A stretch of 64,000 nt of DNA from Deltaproteobacteria bacterium (GTDB taxonomy: Bacteria > Myxococcota_A > Polyangia > Polyangiales > JADJMO01): NCBI GenBank assembly GCA_025363655.1, contig JANYDK010000059.1, forward strand, positions 1-64,000, given 5' to 3'. Under the pieces are notes generated by a model. The model was not told where the DNA came from, did no database searches, and worked only from the letters and a program-made list of their open reading frames with translations. The position numbers and the translations under genes were made by a program. This document shows, in pieces, positions 9,401-17,284 of this stretch (position 1 is the first letter of the stretch; each line of letters starts with the position of its first letter).

Positions 9401-10753
9401 CGCCGCATCGAGCGTCGCGTCGAGCGAGGTCGCGACCTTCCGTCCCTTGATCGGCGCGCCGAGATCGACCGAGAGCGCGAACTCGTCGAAGCGAACGGGA
9501 TCGCTCGAGCGCATCGGGTAGACGTAGCGAGTCTTCCCTTCGACGTTGGGGAGGATCTCGGTGTAGCGCAGCACGACTCGCCTGGTGCCGCTCGCGGGGA
9601 TGGGGAAGATGCGCGCCCGATAGCTGCGACCATCGACCCACTCGAGGAGCGCCGGATCCACCGACGAGGCGACGGCCGCTGCGTATTTCGCCGCAGCCTC
9701 GCGCTTCTCGACCACCTCGCCTTCGACCAAGACGCCGTCCGTCTCGAGGGCGAAGCTCGACACCGCTGCCTCGGGCGGGATGGTGAACCAGTACCAACCC
9801 TCGATGTTCTGGCTGCCCGGGTTGGAGAACGTCTGATCGACCTCGGTCTCGGCGACGCCGTCGCGGAGGACGACGTGCACGGTCTGCTTGGCGATCCCGA
9901 GCTTGACCGCCGGGGTGCCGGCCGCCGCGAAGGGATCGACGCCGTAGATGCGGCCCGACCCCGCTCCGACGCCGTGCGTGGGATGCGCGTCGGCCATGCC
10001 GCCCGTCCAGTCTTGCCAGAAGGCGACCGCGCTGACCTTGGGCGCGTCCTTCGCAGCCACCGCGCCCTGCTCACCGGCGTGGATCTCCACCCGTCCGCCA
10101 GGTGACGAGAGGATCGCGAGGCCGCGCGCGACGTAGACCGTGGCGTCGTCGCCGGTGCGCTTGATGCTCAGCCCGGCGTCTTCGGCGGAGACGATGTGTC
10201 CGCCCACTTTCACCTCGACGGCGTCGCCCTCGGCGTTGGGTGCGTCGAGCCAGATCTCGCCTTTTTCCAGGGTCAAACCGTGCGCCTCGAGCACGACCTC
10301 GCTCTCGGCGCGGAGGAAGATCGCCGACCCGTCGCCGGCGCGTACGAGGGCGCGAGCTCCCTTGCCCGTCGCGACATGCGCACCGGTCGCCAGCGGCGTC
10401 CCCGAGAGCGCCTTCGCGGCAGCGCCCTCCTCCGTCACCGTCACTTCGCCGGCGGCGAGATCGAGGCGCGCTCCGATGCTCCGCACATGCGAGGGTTGGC
10501 CTGGCTTACGGAAGAGGATGATGGCGAGGACGACGACGAGCACGAGCCCGGCCCCGGAAGAGATGAAAAGCGCGAGCCTCGATCGCAACGACCGGCGTCG
10601 CTGGAGTGGCGGCGGCGGCGGCGGTGGAGGCGGCGGCGCTGCTTCGACCTTCGGCTCCGGCTCTGGCTTCGGCTCCGGCCTCGTCTCCGCATTCGGCTCC
10701 GGGCTCGTCTCGTCTCCGCGATCGTCGCTTCCCGGTTGCTTGGCGTCGGACAT
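6428..10753 (-). CDS. giant membrane protein with FecR-like, VIT, von Willebrand A and TPR regions
   Basis: A 1441-residue protein. An acidic Pro-rich cytoplasmic start (a run of nine prolines at about residues 40-50) precedes one transmembrane helix at about 60-80. Outside the membrane follow a FecR-like segment (about 90-230), a VIT domain (about 285-410, with DQTFSNPGSQNIEGWYWF and YTEILPN) and a von Willebrand A domain whose metal-site motif is VVVDTSAGGD. After that comes a Ser/Lys/Pro-rich low-complexity region (about 850-1000), then TPR-like helices ending in a beta-rich tail. VIT/vWA proteins form adhesive or scaffold assemblies. The adjacent upstream gene encodes a PEGA pseudokinase, 64 bases away and co-directional. 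The function is unknown. Confidence 0.88.
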   Translation of the reverse strand: MSDAKQPGSDDRGDETSPEPNAETRPEPKPEPEPKVEAAPPPPPPPPPPLQRRRSLRSRLALFISSGAGLVLVVVLAIILFRKPGQPSHVRSIGARLDLAAGEVTVTEEGAAAKALSGTPLATGAHVATGKGARALVRAGDGSAIFLRAESEVVLEAHGLTLEKGEIWLDAPNAEGDAVEVKVGGHIVSAEDAGLSIKRTGDDATVYVARGLAILSSPGGRVEIHAGEQGAVAAKDAPKVSAVAFWQDWTGGMADAHPTHGVGAGSGRIYGVDPFAAAGTPAVKLGIAKQTVHVVLRDGVAETEVDQTFSNPGSQNIEGWYWFTIPPEAAVSSFALETDGVLVEGEVVEKREAAAKYAAAVASSVDPALLEWVDGRSYRARIFPIPASGTRRVVLRYTEILPNVEGKTRYVYPMRSSDPVRFDEFALSVDLGAPIKGRKVATSLDATLDAAGQVVSMRRSGYVPRADFQVELTGGDAPKAVRAWRFEPGPNQADYLMLRWVPDLDFAKMPAQKGEVVVVVDTSAGGDEAARQLRVAAAEGVLRALSDDDRFALVALDVTPTVVYPAQGLAPATASDIAQALEKLSDHGVGGATDLGAMFEPALGRVHGLEQPAIVYVGDGIATSGETGSDALMERLRRSLSGSRARLFAMGVGPDARHELLGQLTRAGGGQYLRIDEADQTTGQALRLAAAIKTPTITDLEIDLGAGLDQPFLSAMGKLPRGEELMLLARTHHALPPTVRIKGRAGGAAFSTEYPLEIEKSVVSGLVPRLWAAEYMRRLVGSGSSPEDNRAKILDLGLEYGLMTPYTSILALESEAAYARMDIKRRTNPLRGVRLSSITSEAAEKEALATLFPTSGAVVGCDKSSPTSTKSANSDEKSYEKSDDKSGGTGAKHKGAEGSMGDPSPMAPTPMPAPAASAAPATDMDKKSKDSSDDLSEATTEDKIAQQEPGNTATAPTATATTISGLPKTNEVPLKGLGGDGKKPGVIVPNGKLAIIPGLPGSTTFKEQPPPPKPPKPLGRCSDSASRPLAERIVLWKKRMKQATSALELVAQYETARSACELPDWRDQSALLDLLQQKVQTEDAAKTLLAYFVGSKDAQQFVARAILRRTVDVRLAAAVSRVLFGAIDWVKVDRELLDLEKIDDKLAHLRAAMLVAPGDPEGDVRLVRLLAKKGDRVEALSYGRRLRDRGLLTPSLAQSLGDVLVEAGEKDEALRTYSEIVEFDGANPVSRRLLGDVFLRQGWYDAAYRQYKSLLDLEAKSPTSRLRLAAAAAGAGRVDEALRIEREVAAGEGSPGPDDPRQWARLWSSSRLGVLLGDPAFTADAGSIARKLKELQLFSGPGTLSLLSWDDLDARLVIGTAQDSADSLLGERTDAGETGLYAMLSSSEAWTKTQWAVRWKAEPPAGRAVKFRLVTLTWDGKTFSVKVTTGELKSGDKQAAI

Positions 10754-10817
10754 GGCTCCCCTTCGACGTGTGACGTTCGAGGAGGATCTGCCCCTCGGTC
10801 TCCGAACACAACGCCGA

Positions 10818-11888
10818 TCAGCGCGGGATCAACGGAAGGAGCAGGCTGCAATCCTCCGCCGACCCGTCCGACCCGCGCGATTCCGAGAGGACGGAGATCA
10901 CCGTCGGACGATGCTCCGCTGCCATGACGAGCAGCACCCGTGAACCGCCAGTCGGCCGCGACACCCGCAGCGGCGTCGTACCGAGCCGCGCTTCGGGCGG
11001 CGGATCGTCGTCGGAGAGCGTACGCCCATCGAGCGCATAGACCTCGGCCCCCGGCGGCGAGCTTTGCAGGAGGCAGCCAGCGCCATCGGCAGCGGGCTCG
11101 GCCGGCGCGGCGCTGAAGGCGATCGAAGCACGCGGATGGCCGTGGACGACGAGCGCCATCGATCCGATCGCGAGGGCGAGGGCGAGCGCAAACGAGGCGA
11201 GCGCGAATCGTGCTCGCCTGGCCCGTCGTCCACGAGAGCTCGCACGATCGATCGACTTCAGCCGTTCGAGCGCCATCGTCGCCGTGGGAACGCGCCCGTT
11301 CGCGAGATCGTCGAGGAGGGCGCGCAAGGCCTTCGGAATCAGGGACGTCGCGACGATGGTCGCAGCGAGCGCGCGCAAATCGTCGAGGCACGTCGGCGGG
11401 GCGAAATCGTCGTACGCGGCGTCGAAGCCGACGAGCACGGGCACGAGCTCGGACGGCGCGCGGAAGAACACCAGCTCGGGCGCAATCGACCCATGACACA
11501 CCGGCGGCGCGAGCGCGTGCAGCGTCTCCACGGCTTCGAGCAGGCCGCGAAGCAGCGCCGATGTTGCCGCTTCGGTGCACTTCGCCTCGGCCGCGCGCTC
11601 CGCAAGCGTGCCCCCGAGCATCGCCTCGCGAACCAGGAAGGCAAGGCCGCTCTCCTCGTGCACGAGCCCATGCACACGCGGCAACGACGGCGTGAGAGGC
11701 TCCGACGCGAGCGCATGTGCCGTGCGTTCCAAGCGATCGACGCCACTCCAGGCAGTGCGAGACGCGAGGCTCGCGATCTCCACGTCGACGAGCGCGTCGC
11801 GTTGCAGATCGCGCCCGCGAGCGATGGCGGGTGACAAGACGACGACGTCTTCGAGACGATAGGCTCCCCCGATCACGCGCGGCATCAT
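10818..11888 (-). CDS. membrane pseudokinase with C-terminal PEGA domain
   Basis: A 356-residue protein whose first 200 residues follow the Ser/Thr kinase fold but lack its catalytic residues. The glycine loop is not conserved, VDVEIA replaces VAIK, CHGSIAPELVFF replaces the HRDLKPxN loop, and no DFG is seen. A Lys/Arg-rich stretch precedes one transmembrane helix (about residues 230-255). The outer part is PEGA-like (SPPGAEVYALDGR, LGTTPLRVSRP), a domain common in myxobacterial kinases. It is probably a signalling scaffold that has lost phosphotransfer. It lies just upstream of the VIT/vWA gene and may work with it. Confidence 0.8.
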   Translation of the reverse strand: MMPRVIGGAYRLEDVVVLSPAIARGRDLQRDALVDVEIASLASRTAWSGVDRLERTAHALASEPLTPSLPRVHGLVHEESGLAFLVREAMLGGTLAERAAEAKCTEAATSALLRGLLEAVETLHALAPPVCHGSIAPELVFFRAPSELVPVLVGFDAAYDDFAPPTCLDDLRALAATIVATSLIPKALRALLDDLANGRVPTATMALERLKSIDRASSRGRRARRARFALASFALALALAIGSMALVVHGHPRASIAFSAAPAEPAADGAGCLLQSSPPGAEVYALDGRTLSDDDPPPEARLGTTPLRVSRPTGGSRVLLVMAAEHRPTVISVLSESRGSDGSAEDCSLLLPLIPR

Positions 11889-11948
11889 GCTCGTGGTCCG
11901 ACACCGGGCCGCCGACGATCTTGGCCGCAGCGAGTTACCGCTCGAAAC

Positions 11949-12389
11949 TCAGCGCGGAATCGTCCCCGTCGGCGCCCCCGACGCGCCTGGCGCTCCCGGT
12001 GCAGCAGGCGTGTTCATGAGCTCGAACACCAAGTGCACTTCCGGATTCTTCGTGTCCGGCTTGCACCCTCCCCCCTTGCGCGAGTTCAGCTCACCGCATT
12101 GCAGGCCCTGAAAATAGACCTTGTCGGGCCCGTCGAGCGCGAGGACACAGGAGACGTATCCATCGTCGTCCGAGTCGAACATCGTGCACGCGGCGCCTCG
12201 CATCGGCAGCTTGAGTTTCTCGGCCCAGGCGCGGGCGGCGTCTTCGGGGAGGACGGTGTTGCGCGGGGAGCGGAGGAAGAGCCAGATGAAGAACGCGACG
12301 ACGGCGAGGGTGATGACGCCGATGATGACGACGGTGGTGGTCGTGGAGGACGACGACTTGGAGGGAGGCGCGGGGGCGTCGGTCGTCAT
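11949..12389 (-). CDS. small single-pass membrane protein of unknown function
   Basis: A 146-residue protein beginning MTTDAPAPPSKSSSSTTTT, followed by one transmembrane helix (about 23-43) and an outer domain with four or so cysteines, including AACTMF, YVSCVLALDG, LQCGEL and GGCKPD. It ends in a Pro/Gly/Ala tail. The start at 12389 is chosen because the longer upstream frame reads low-quality Arg-rich sequence. The family is not recognised. It lies between the pseudokinase gene and a small gene at 12431, all co-directional. Confidence 0.72.
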   Translation of the reverse strand: MTTDAPAPPSKSSSSTTTTVVIIGVITLAVVAFFIWLFLRSPRNTVLPEDAARAWAEKLKLPMRGAACTMFDSDDDGYVSCVLALDGPDKVYFQGLQCGELNSRKGGGCKPDTKNPEVHLVFELMNTPAAPGAPGASGAPTGTIPR

Positions 12390-12406
12390 GGGGCGGGAGG
12401 ATAGCG

Positions 12407-12430
12407 CGCGGGCGCGGGCGCGGGCGCGGG
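12407..12430. repeat. (CGCGGG)4 tandem repeat between genes
   Basis: Four perfect copies of the hexamer CGCGGG separate the start of the small membrane-protein gene from the stop of the gene at 12431-12736. It is a simple sequence repeat; no function is visible. Confidence 0.85.
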
Positions 12431-12736
12431 CTAGGGCTCGACCTTCACCAACCGCCCAAAAATCCCGCTCGCGGTGATCCAGCCGTTGATCCTCCCGCGA
12501 TTGTTTCCAATCTGAAATCGATCTCCCTGAATCGCTTTGATCAAGTGGAGATACTGCGCGCCGCCGACCTTGCAGAGGACGATGTCGTGCACTGCGAGGA
12601 CGCCGACGTCGGTGATGGGTTCGACGGTGCAGAGGGCGCCGGAGTGGATTTTCGGGACCATCGAGTTGCCTCGGGGTCGGAATTGGACCGTGGCGCCGGT
12701 TTTGAGTTTTTCGATGTGAGGTGTTGCCCAAGACAT
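12431..12736 (-). CDS. small S24/S26 signal-peptidase-like protein
   Basis: A 101-residue protein starting MSWATPHIEKL. The segment FRPRGNSMVPKIHSGALCTVEP has the GxSMxPxI/L-x-G/D arrangement of the S24/S26 serine-protease fold, with the Ser-Met dyad region. The later VHDIVLCKVGGAQYLHLIKAI matches the strand carrying the catalytic-lysine position in that family, although no clear Lys dyad can be proved here. It lacks a transmembrane anchor, and I see no LexA-like helix-turn-helix. It is probably a stand-alone S24-like protein; an enzymatic role is uncertain. Confidence 0.72.
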   Translation of the reverse strand: MSWATPHIEKLKTGATVQFRPRGNSMVPKIHSGALCTVEPITDVGVLAVHDIVLCKVGGAQYLHLIKAIQGDRFQIGNNRGRINGWITASGIFGRLVKVEP

Positions 12737-12749
12737 AAGGAGGGAGAGG

Positions 12750-13173
12750 GTGGCATTTGGGACGTGGGGGCCCAAGAAGCTTCGCGCGGCCTTGCTGGAG
12801 CGTGGCGTGGCTGCGATGGCGGCGGTCAGAACGATCGGCGACGCGCTCAAACGCAACCGGCTCAAACGGCCCCGTTGGGACATCTTCGCGACCTACTACT
12901 CGGCGAGATCCGCATTCGTAGCCGACACGCGTGCGGCGGGAAAGATCCGCTCGCGCATCGTCGTGTGCCCCCATCCGAGCGCCGACCTCGACGACTTCGG
13001 CGGCGTCTATCAGGTCGACGACCCGCTCAGCGGTGGTCTCGGCTGTCGCCTGACCAACGTGCGCACCGGCGACAGCTCTTGTCCCAGCGGCTTTTACTCC
13101 GTCGCCGTGCGCAGGCTCGTCGACACGGGCGCGGGCGAGATCGGCGCGCAGCTGTTCACCCTGCTTTCGGTGA
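12750..13173 (+). pseudogene. Cys-rich secreted-type domain gene, apparently frameshifted at its 3' end
   Basis: From a GTG at 12750, with an AAGGAGGGAG ribosome-binding site just upstream, the plus frame has strong G/C at third positions. It carries a repeat-like secreted domain: IVVCPHPSADLDDFGGVYQV, DDPLSGGLGC, SSCPSGF and VRRLVDTGAGEIGAQLFT. As written, the frame runs on without a sensible end. Removing one C from CCC at 13159-13161 turns the end into LFTCFR followed by TGA at 13171-13173, a normal Cys-containing finish. There is no signal peptide, so the 5' end may also be truncated. I do not recognise the family with certainty. Confidence 0.55.
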
Positions 13174-14002
13174 GGGCGACGAACGACTCGATGCGCGCGG
13201 CGATCTCCGGGGCGCGATTCCAGATCATCCAGTGCTCGCCGCCGGCGACGATGGTGAGCTCGGCGCCCGCGACCGACTTGTGCAACCGCTCGGCGTGCAC
13301 CGGCGGAAAGTGACGATCGTTCCCGCCCCAGAGCACGAGCGTCGGCACCTTGATGCGCCCGTAGTGAATGGGCAAGCGCGAGAGCGTCGCCTGATAGCCG
13401 GCGCACATGCGCACGATGAACTCACGCACCTCGTCGCGACGGAACGAGCCCCACAGATCATCGCGCACGTCGTCGGGGAGCCGGACGCCCGCCGGAAAGA
13501 ACGACCGCTCCGCGCGGCGGAAGACGACCGTCGGCAGGTTGCGCAGCACCAGTCGGTTGAAGCCGAACTTGCGCAGTAGGTCGATCTCCCACGACGTCTT
13601 CTCGTCGCCCATCACGAGGGAGTTCATCGCGATGACGCCACGCGTGCGAGCAGGATACCTCGACGCGAAAACGAGCGCGGGCTGGCCACCCATGTCGATG
13701 CCGAGCACGTAGCAACGCGCGACGCTCAGTCGATCGAGGATGGCCGCGAGTCGCTCGGCCATCGCCGACGGCGTCGCCCCTCCCTTCCACGCGTCGCTCT
13801 CGCCCATGCCCGGCCAGTCGAGGACGACGACGTCGAGCGTGCGGGCGAGCAGCGGCGCGAGCTCGCCGAAGATCTGCAGGTTGTCGGGGTAGCCGTGCAA
13901 CAGCACGATCGTCGGGCGCGGTGCGTCGATCGCGCCCTCGTGCAGGCGGGCGAGCCGCAACCGCGCTCCCGAAGGAAACGTCTCGATGCTGGTGGTCAGC
14001 AT
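13094..14002 (-). CDS. alpha/beta hydrolase, C-terminus probably extended by a frameshift
   Basis: A serine hydrolase of the alpha/beta fold. The oxyanion region is VLLHGYPDN, the nucleophile motif is GIDMGGQ (an Asp elbow like haloalkane dehalogenases and epoxide hydrolases rather than Ser), a later acid lies in WGGNDRHFP, and the catalytic His is in GGEHW. The ATG at 14002 overlaps the flavoprotein stop by seven bases, making it the last gene of a three-gene operon. Without one G of the run complementary to 13159-13161 the protein would end at VALTESR with a TGA at 13156-13158, about 20 residues earlier. The Asp elbow suggests epoxide hydrolase or dehalogenase chemistry; this is inference. 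Confidence 0.87.
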   Translation of the reverse strand: MLTTSIETFPSGARLRLARLHEGAIDAPRPTIVLLHGYPDNLQIFGELAPLLARTLDVVVLDWPGMGESDAWKGGATPSAMAERLAAILDRLSVARCYVLGIDMGGQPALVFASRYPARTRGVIAMNSLVMGDEKTSWEIDLLRKFGFNRLVLRNLPTVVFRRAERSFFPAGVRLPDDVRDDLWGSFRRDEVREFIVRMCAGYQATLSRLPIHYGRIKVPTLVLWGGNDRHFPPVHAERLHKSVAGAELTIVAGGEHWMIWNRAPEIAARIESFVALTESRVNSCAPISPAPVSTSLRTATE

Positions 14003-15411
14003 CCGAGGTCCTCGCGAAGAAGGTTCGCGGCGAGGATGCCCGAGATCGCGGTGAAGCTCACCCACTGGCCCGGGTGCGTCGAGCTGCCCGCGAGATAGAG
14101 ACCGGGAAAATGCGGGCTCCGGTGCGGGATTCGGCCTTGCCGCATGAACTTCGCGGTCATCACCGGGTTCATGCTCTGCGCGTGGAGATGATGCGCCTCG
14201 CCCCACGTCTGCGGCGTGCGCGTGGCCACCATCCGCGCGTCGTAGACGTGCGCGCGCCACCACGGTTCGGCGGTGACGCGCTCGAGATAGTCACGCTGCG
14301 CCGGCTCACCTGCTGCGGCCGCAGCGTAGCGCATCGGACCGAGGATGCGCGCCGGCGCGCGGGCGCCGACGATGGCGCCGTCGTCGAGGACGTGCGGGCG
14401 GATGAGCACGCGCGTGAGCTCGCCCCGCTCGGCGAGGCGAAAGTGCAGATAGGGCCCGCCACGCGGCGAGGACGACGCGATCGACAGGTACGCGCACACG
14501 CCAGGCGACTGGAGCGGAAGCGCACGCAGATCACGCGCCGCGCCCCTGGGTGTGCCGTCGACGAGGTCGAGGTAGGTACCGACCGCGCTCGCGTTCGAGA
14601 CGATCGCATCGGCGTCGATCGTCGCACCCGATTCTGTCTCGACGGACGTGACGCGGGCCCCCTCGCGACGGATCGCGCGCACCTTGGTGGACAGGCGCAG
14701 CTCGACGCCGAGCGAGCGCGCATGGTCCGCGAGCACCCGAGGGATGGTGCCGATGCCACCCCGCGGATAGTAGGCGCCGATGCCGTGGATGAGCGCCGGC
14801 ACGAACGACAGCGGGCTCGGCGCCTCGTCGAGCGTCTGGCCGGCGACGTGGGTCCAGATGGCGATGGCGTCGACGATCTCGGCGGGCAAGTGCGTGGCGC
14901 GCAGCACCGACGCGAGCGAGCGAAGGAGGAACGGCCCCTGCAATAGTGCCCCGTTCTTGACGAGGTCGAGCACGCCCGGATGCGACACCGTCAGCGTCGG
15001 GCGCAAGCGATCGTTTACCTTCGTGACTCGCGCGACGTAGGAGAGATAGCGTTTGCCGCTTCCAGGAAAGCTCCGTTCGAATCCGCTGGCCGTCGCCTCG
15101 AGGCTCTTGAAGAAACGCACCGGTGGCCGTCCGTCGGCGGCGACCTCGTAGACGTCGTCGATCGGTAGGAGCTCGACATGCTCCTCGAGGACGAGGCCGA
15201 GGGCGCCGAAGGCCCACTGCAGCCCCGGAAGGTCGAGCAGGATGTAGGGACCAGCATCGAAGCGGAGGCCTTCGTGCTCGACGCTCGCCGCGAGACCACC
15301 CGCGTGCGCCGAGGCCTCCACCACGGTGACGGAGAGTCCCGCGGCCACCAGCTTGATCGCCGCCGTCAGCCCGCCCATGCCAGCGCCGATCACGACGACG
15401 CGCTTCTTCAC
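13996..15411 (-). CDS. FAD-dependent oxidoreductase, phytoene desaturase/CrtI-like
   Basis: A 471-residue flavoprotein. The N-terminus VVVIGAGMGGLTAAIKL is a dinucleotide-binding fold, followed by VVEASAHAGGLAAS and FDAGPYILLDLPG as in phytoene desaturases and retinol saturases. GIGTIPRVLADHA and a C-terminal GLYLAGSSTHPGQWV FAD segment complete the pattern. The GTG start at 15411 overlaps the stop of the upstream ferritin-like/DUF362 gene (GTGA), which fixes the start. Enzymes of this family desaturate or saturate polyene or lipid chains. No carotenoid genes are near, so the substrate is open; the operon partners suggest lipid or hydrocarbon oxidation. Confidence 0.9.
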   Translation of the reverse strand: MKKRVVVIGAGMGGLTAAIKLVAAGLSVTVVEASAHAGGLAASVEHEGLRFDAGPYILLDLPGLQWAFGALGLVLEEHVELLPIDDVYEVAADGRPPVRFFKSLEATASGFERSFPGSGKRYLSYVARVTKVNDRLRPTLTVSHPGVLDLVKNGALLQGPFLLRSLASVLRATHLPAEIVDAIAIWTHVAGQTLDEAPSPLSFVPALIHGIGAYYPRGGIGTIPRVLADHARSLGVELRLSTKVRAIRREGARVTSVETESGATIDADAIVSNASAVGTYLDLVDGTPRGAARDLRALPLQSPGVCAYLSIASSSPRGGPYLHFRLAERGELTRVLIRPHVLDDGAIVGARAPARILGPMRYAAAAAGEPAQRDYLERVTAEPWWRAHVYDARMVATRTPQTWGEAHHLHAQSMNPVMTAKFMRQGRIPHRSPHFPGLYLAGSSTHPGQWVSFTAISGILAANLLREDLGC

Positions 15412-17267
15412 GAGCCCCCGCGCGGCGCCCGCAGCCCGAGAAGCAGCCGTAGCATCGAGCGCACCGCCCGCAGCCCGGTCCCCTCCGGCACGCGGAACGG
15501 AAACGCGCGCCGGTCCATCTCGGGCACGAACAACGATCCGCGTCCGCTGCCGTACTCGTAGACGGGGCGGGCGAGAAAGCTGAGGAACGTCGAGACGTCG
15601 TTGTGGTAAGGCCCGCGCCAGCCCGCGATAGGCTCGTCGACGCCGTGCACCTGGATGAGCCCGGTGGGATCGCCGAACCAGTCGCACGCCGTCCTGACGA
15701 GGCCCGCGCCGCGCGCGTCTTTCACGCCGACGTGTCGCGCGGCCACGAAGTCCACGGCGATCGCGTCGGCGCCAGCGTAGAGGCGCAGCGGACGCTTGGG
15801 CCGAGGGCAGCCCATCACCCCGATGAGCCCGTCGGCGGCGGAGTCGTAGGCATCGAGGAGCGCGAAGTGAGGGAAGAACGCGCTCGCCATGGTCATCAAG
15901 GCGGCGTCGCGGTGGGCCTGCCGATCGGCGAACAAGAACTCGTCGCAACGCGCGCCGATGCCCTCGAGGTTCGCGAGCGTGAGATACACCTGCTCGATCG
16001 GATGGCTCCGCAGCTTGCCGAAGCTCATGCGGAAGTCGGCGTCCTTCCACGTGGACGACACGCTGTATTGCGCACAGCCGCGGACGTATTCGTGGGGAAT
16101 CTGCTCGGCAGACGCATCGACGATGCGATAGCGCGGAGATTCATAACCAAAATATGCAGCGACCTCGGCGACGCTGCGATGCTCGTAGTAGAAGTCGTAG
16201 AGGTTGCGACCCTCGATGACTACTACTTCGCCCACGCCGAGCGCGCGCAGGTAGCCGGCCAGCTCGTCGAGGAGCTCCGCGTCGGTGAGGCCCGAGCGAT
16301 CGTTGCGGTGATAGCCCAGCATGAACGCCGGCTTCACCACGACGGCGAGCGCCGAAACTTTTTTTCCGACGGCCTTGGCGCGCGCCGCGATCCGCGCCGG
16401 CAGGCAGGCATCGTCGAGGAGCTTCCGGAAGACCGCGCGCTTGTCGTCGCCGGTCTTGCCGCTCGCCACCCAGACCGAGCCGCCGCTGCCGAGGGGGTTG
16501 TCGACGATGGTGTCGCGCCGGTGCGCCCGCACGAGGAAGAACTCGCCGGCCTCGGCCACGCGGTCGGAGAGTCGGTCGACGGTGAAGCCGGGCGCGAAGC
16601 GATCGTCGTCGTCGAGCGCGTCGGCGAAGGCCTCGAAGACGCGGGCGTGGGCCTCCTCGTCCTCCTCGATGCGGCGATACTCGGCGACGGTTGCCTTCGC
16701 CTCGCCCATCGACTCGGCGACCTCGGCGAGCCGCCTCCAGGCGAGCGCCGCCGTTCGCTCGGCGTCGACGTTGAAGCGACAGAACTCGCGGAACGAGTGG
16801 TAGTCGAGCTTCTTGCCAACGACGCTCGACACCTTTCCCATCACGCGCCCGGCGTAGGCGAGCATCGTGGCGGCGAGGCGCGAGAACGGCGCATCACGCC
16901 AGCGCACGTGCTGGCGCACCGAGCTCACCCATCCGGCGACGCCGCCCGATACCTGCTGCATGAACGCCCGGGCCGCGAGGAGAGGACGCCGCATGCGCAG
17001 CAGCACGCCGCGGACGTAGATCGCGTGCATCTCCTCGTCGCGCCACGCCCACTGCAGTGCGTGACGCATGATCGCCTTCACCTCGCGCGAGACGGGAAGC
17101 GACGCGAGACGTTGCGTCATGAGCGTGTCGCGATAGGCGACGTTGACGATCTGCTCGCGCTCGAGCGAGAGCAACCACAGGTTGACCATCTCGTCCTGGG
17201 GACGCCCCTGGTACTTGCGCCGGAACTCCGCGAGCTCCTGCAAGAACTCTTCGTAGACCTCCCCCAT
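15408..17267 (-). CDS. ferritin-like di-iron domain fused to DUF362-type domain
   Basis: A 619-residue cytoplasmic protein with two parts. Residues 1 to about 260 are helical and place metal-ligand pairs as in ferritin-like di-iron proteins: LEREQI on the first helix, RDEEMH on the second, NVDAERT on the third and EDEEAH on the fourth. Residues from about 300 to 560 look like a DUF362 domain (LAVVVKPAFMLGYHRNDRSG, YLRALGVGEVVVIEG, FRMSFGKLRSHP, LANLEGIG). No ferredoxin cysteine cluster is seen. It is the first gene of an operon with a CrtI-like flavoprotein and a hydrolase. It is probably an oxygen-using or metal-binding enzyme; the reaction is unknown. Confidence 0.83.
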   Translation of the reverse strand: MGEVYEEFLQELAEFRRKYQGRPQDEMVNLWLLSLEREQIVNVAYRDTLMTQRLASLPVSREVKAIMRHALQWAWRDEEMHAIYVRGVLLRMRRPLLAARAFMQQVSGGVAGWVSSVRQHVRWRDAPFSRLAATMLAYAGRVMGKVSSVVGKKLDYHSFREFCRFNVDAERTAALAWRRLAEVAESMGEAKATVAEYRRIEEDEEAHARVFEAFADALDDDDRFAPGFTVDRLSDRVAEAGEFFLVRAHRRDTIVDNPLGSGGSVWVASGKTGDDKRAVFRKLLDDACLPARIAARAKAVGKKVSALAVVVKPAFMLGYHRNDRSGLTDAELLDELAGYLRALGVGEVVVIEGRNLYDFYYEHRSVAEVAAYFGYESPRYRIVDASAEQIPHEYVRGCAQYSVSSTWKDADFRMSFGKLRSHPIEQVYLTLANLEGIGARCDEFLFADRQAHRDAALMTMASAFFPHFALLDAYDSAADGLIGVMGCPRPKRPLRLYAGADAIAVDFVAARHVGVKDARGAGLVRTACDWFGDPTGLIQVHGVDEPIAGWRGPYHNDVSTFLSFLARPVYEYGSGRGSLFVPEMDRRAFPFRVPEGTGLRAVRSMLRLLLGLRAPRGGS

Positions 17268-17284
17268 CGCACTCCTACTCTACC

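Noticed and set aside
12545-13579. Plus-strand frame of 344 codons across the S24-like and hydrolase genes
   Set aside because: It is Arg-rich without motifs; the frame from 12750 and the minus-strand hydrolase explain the region better.
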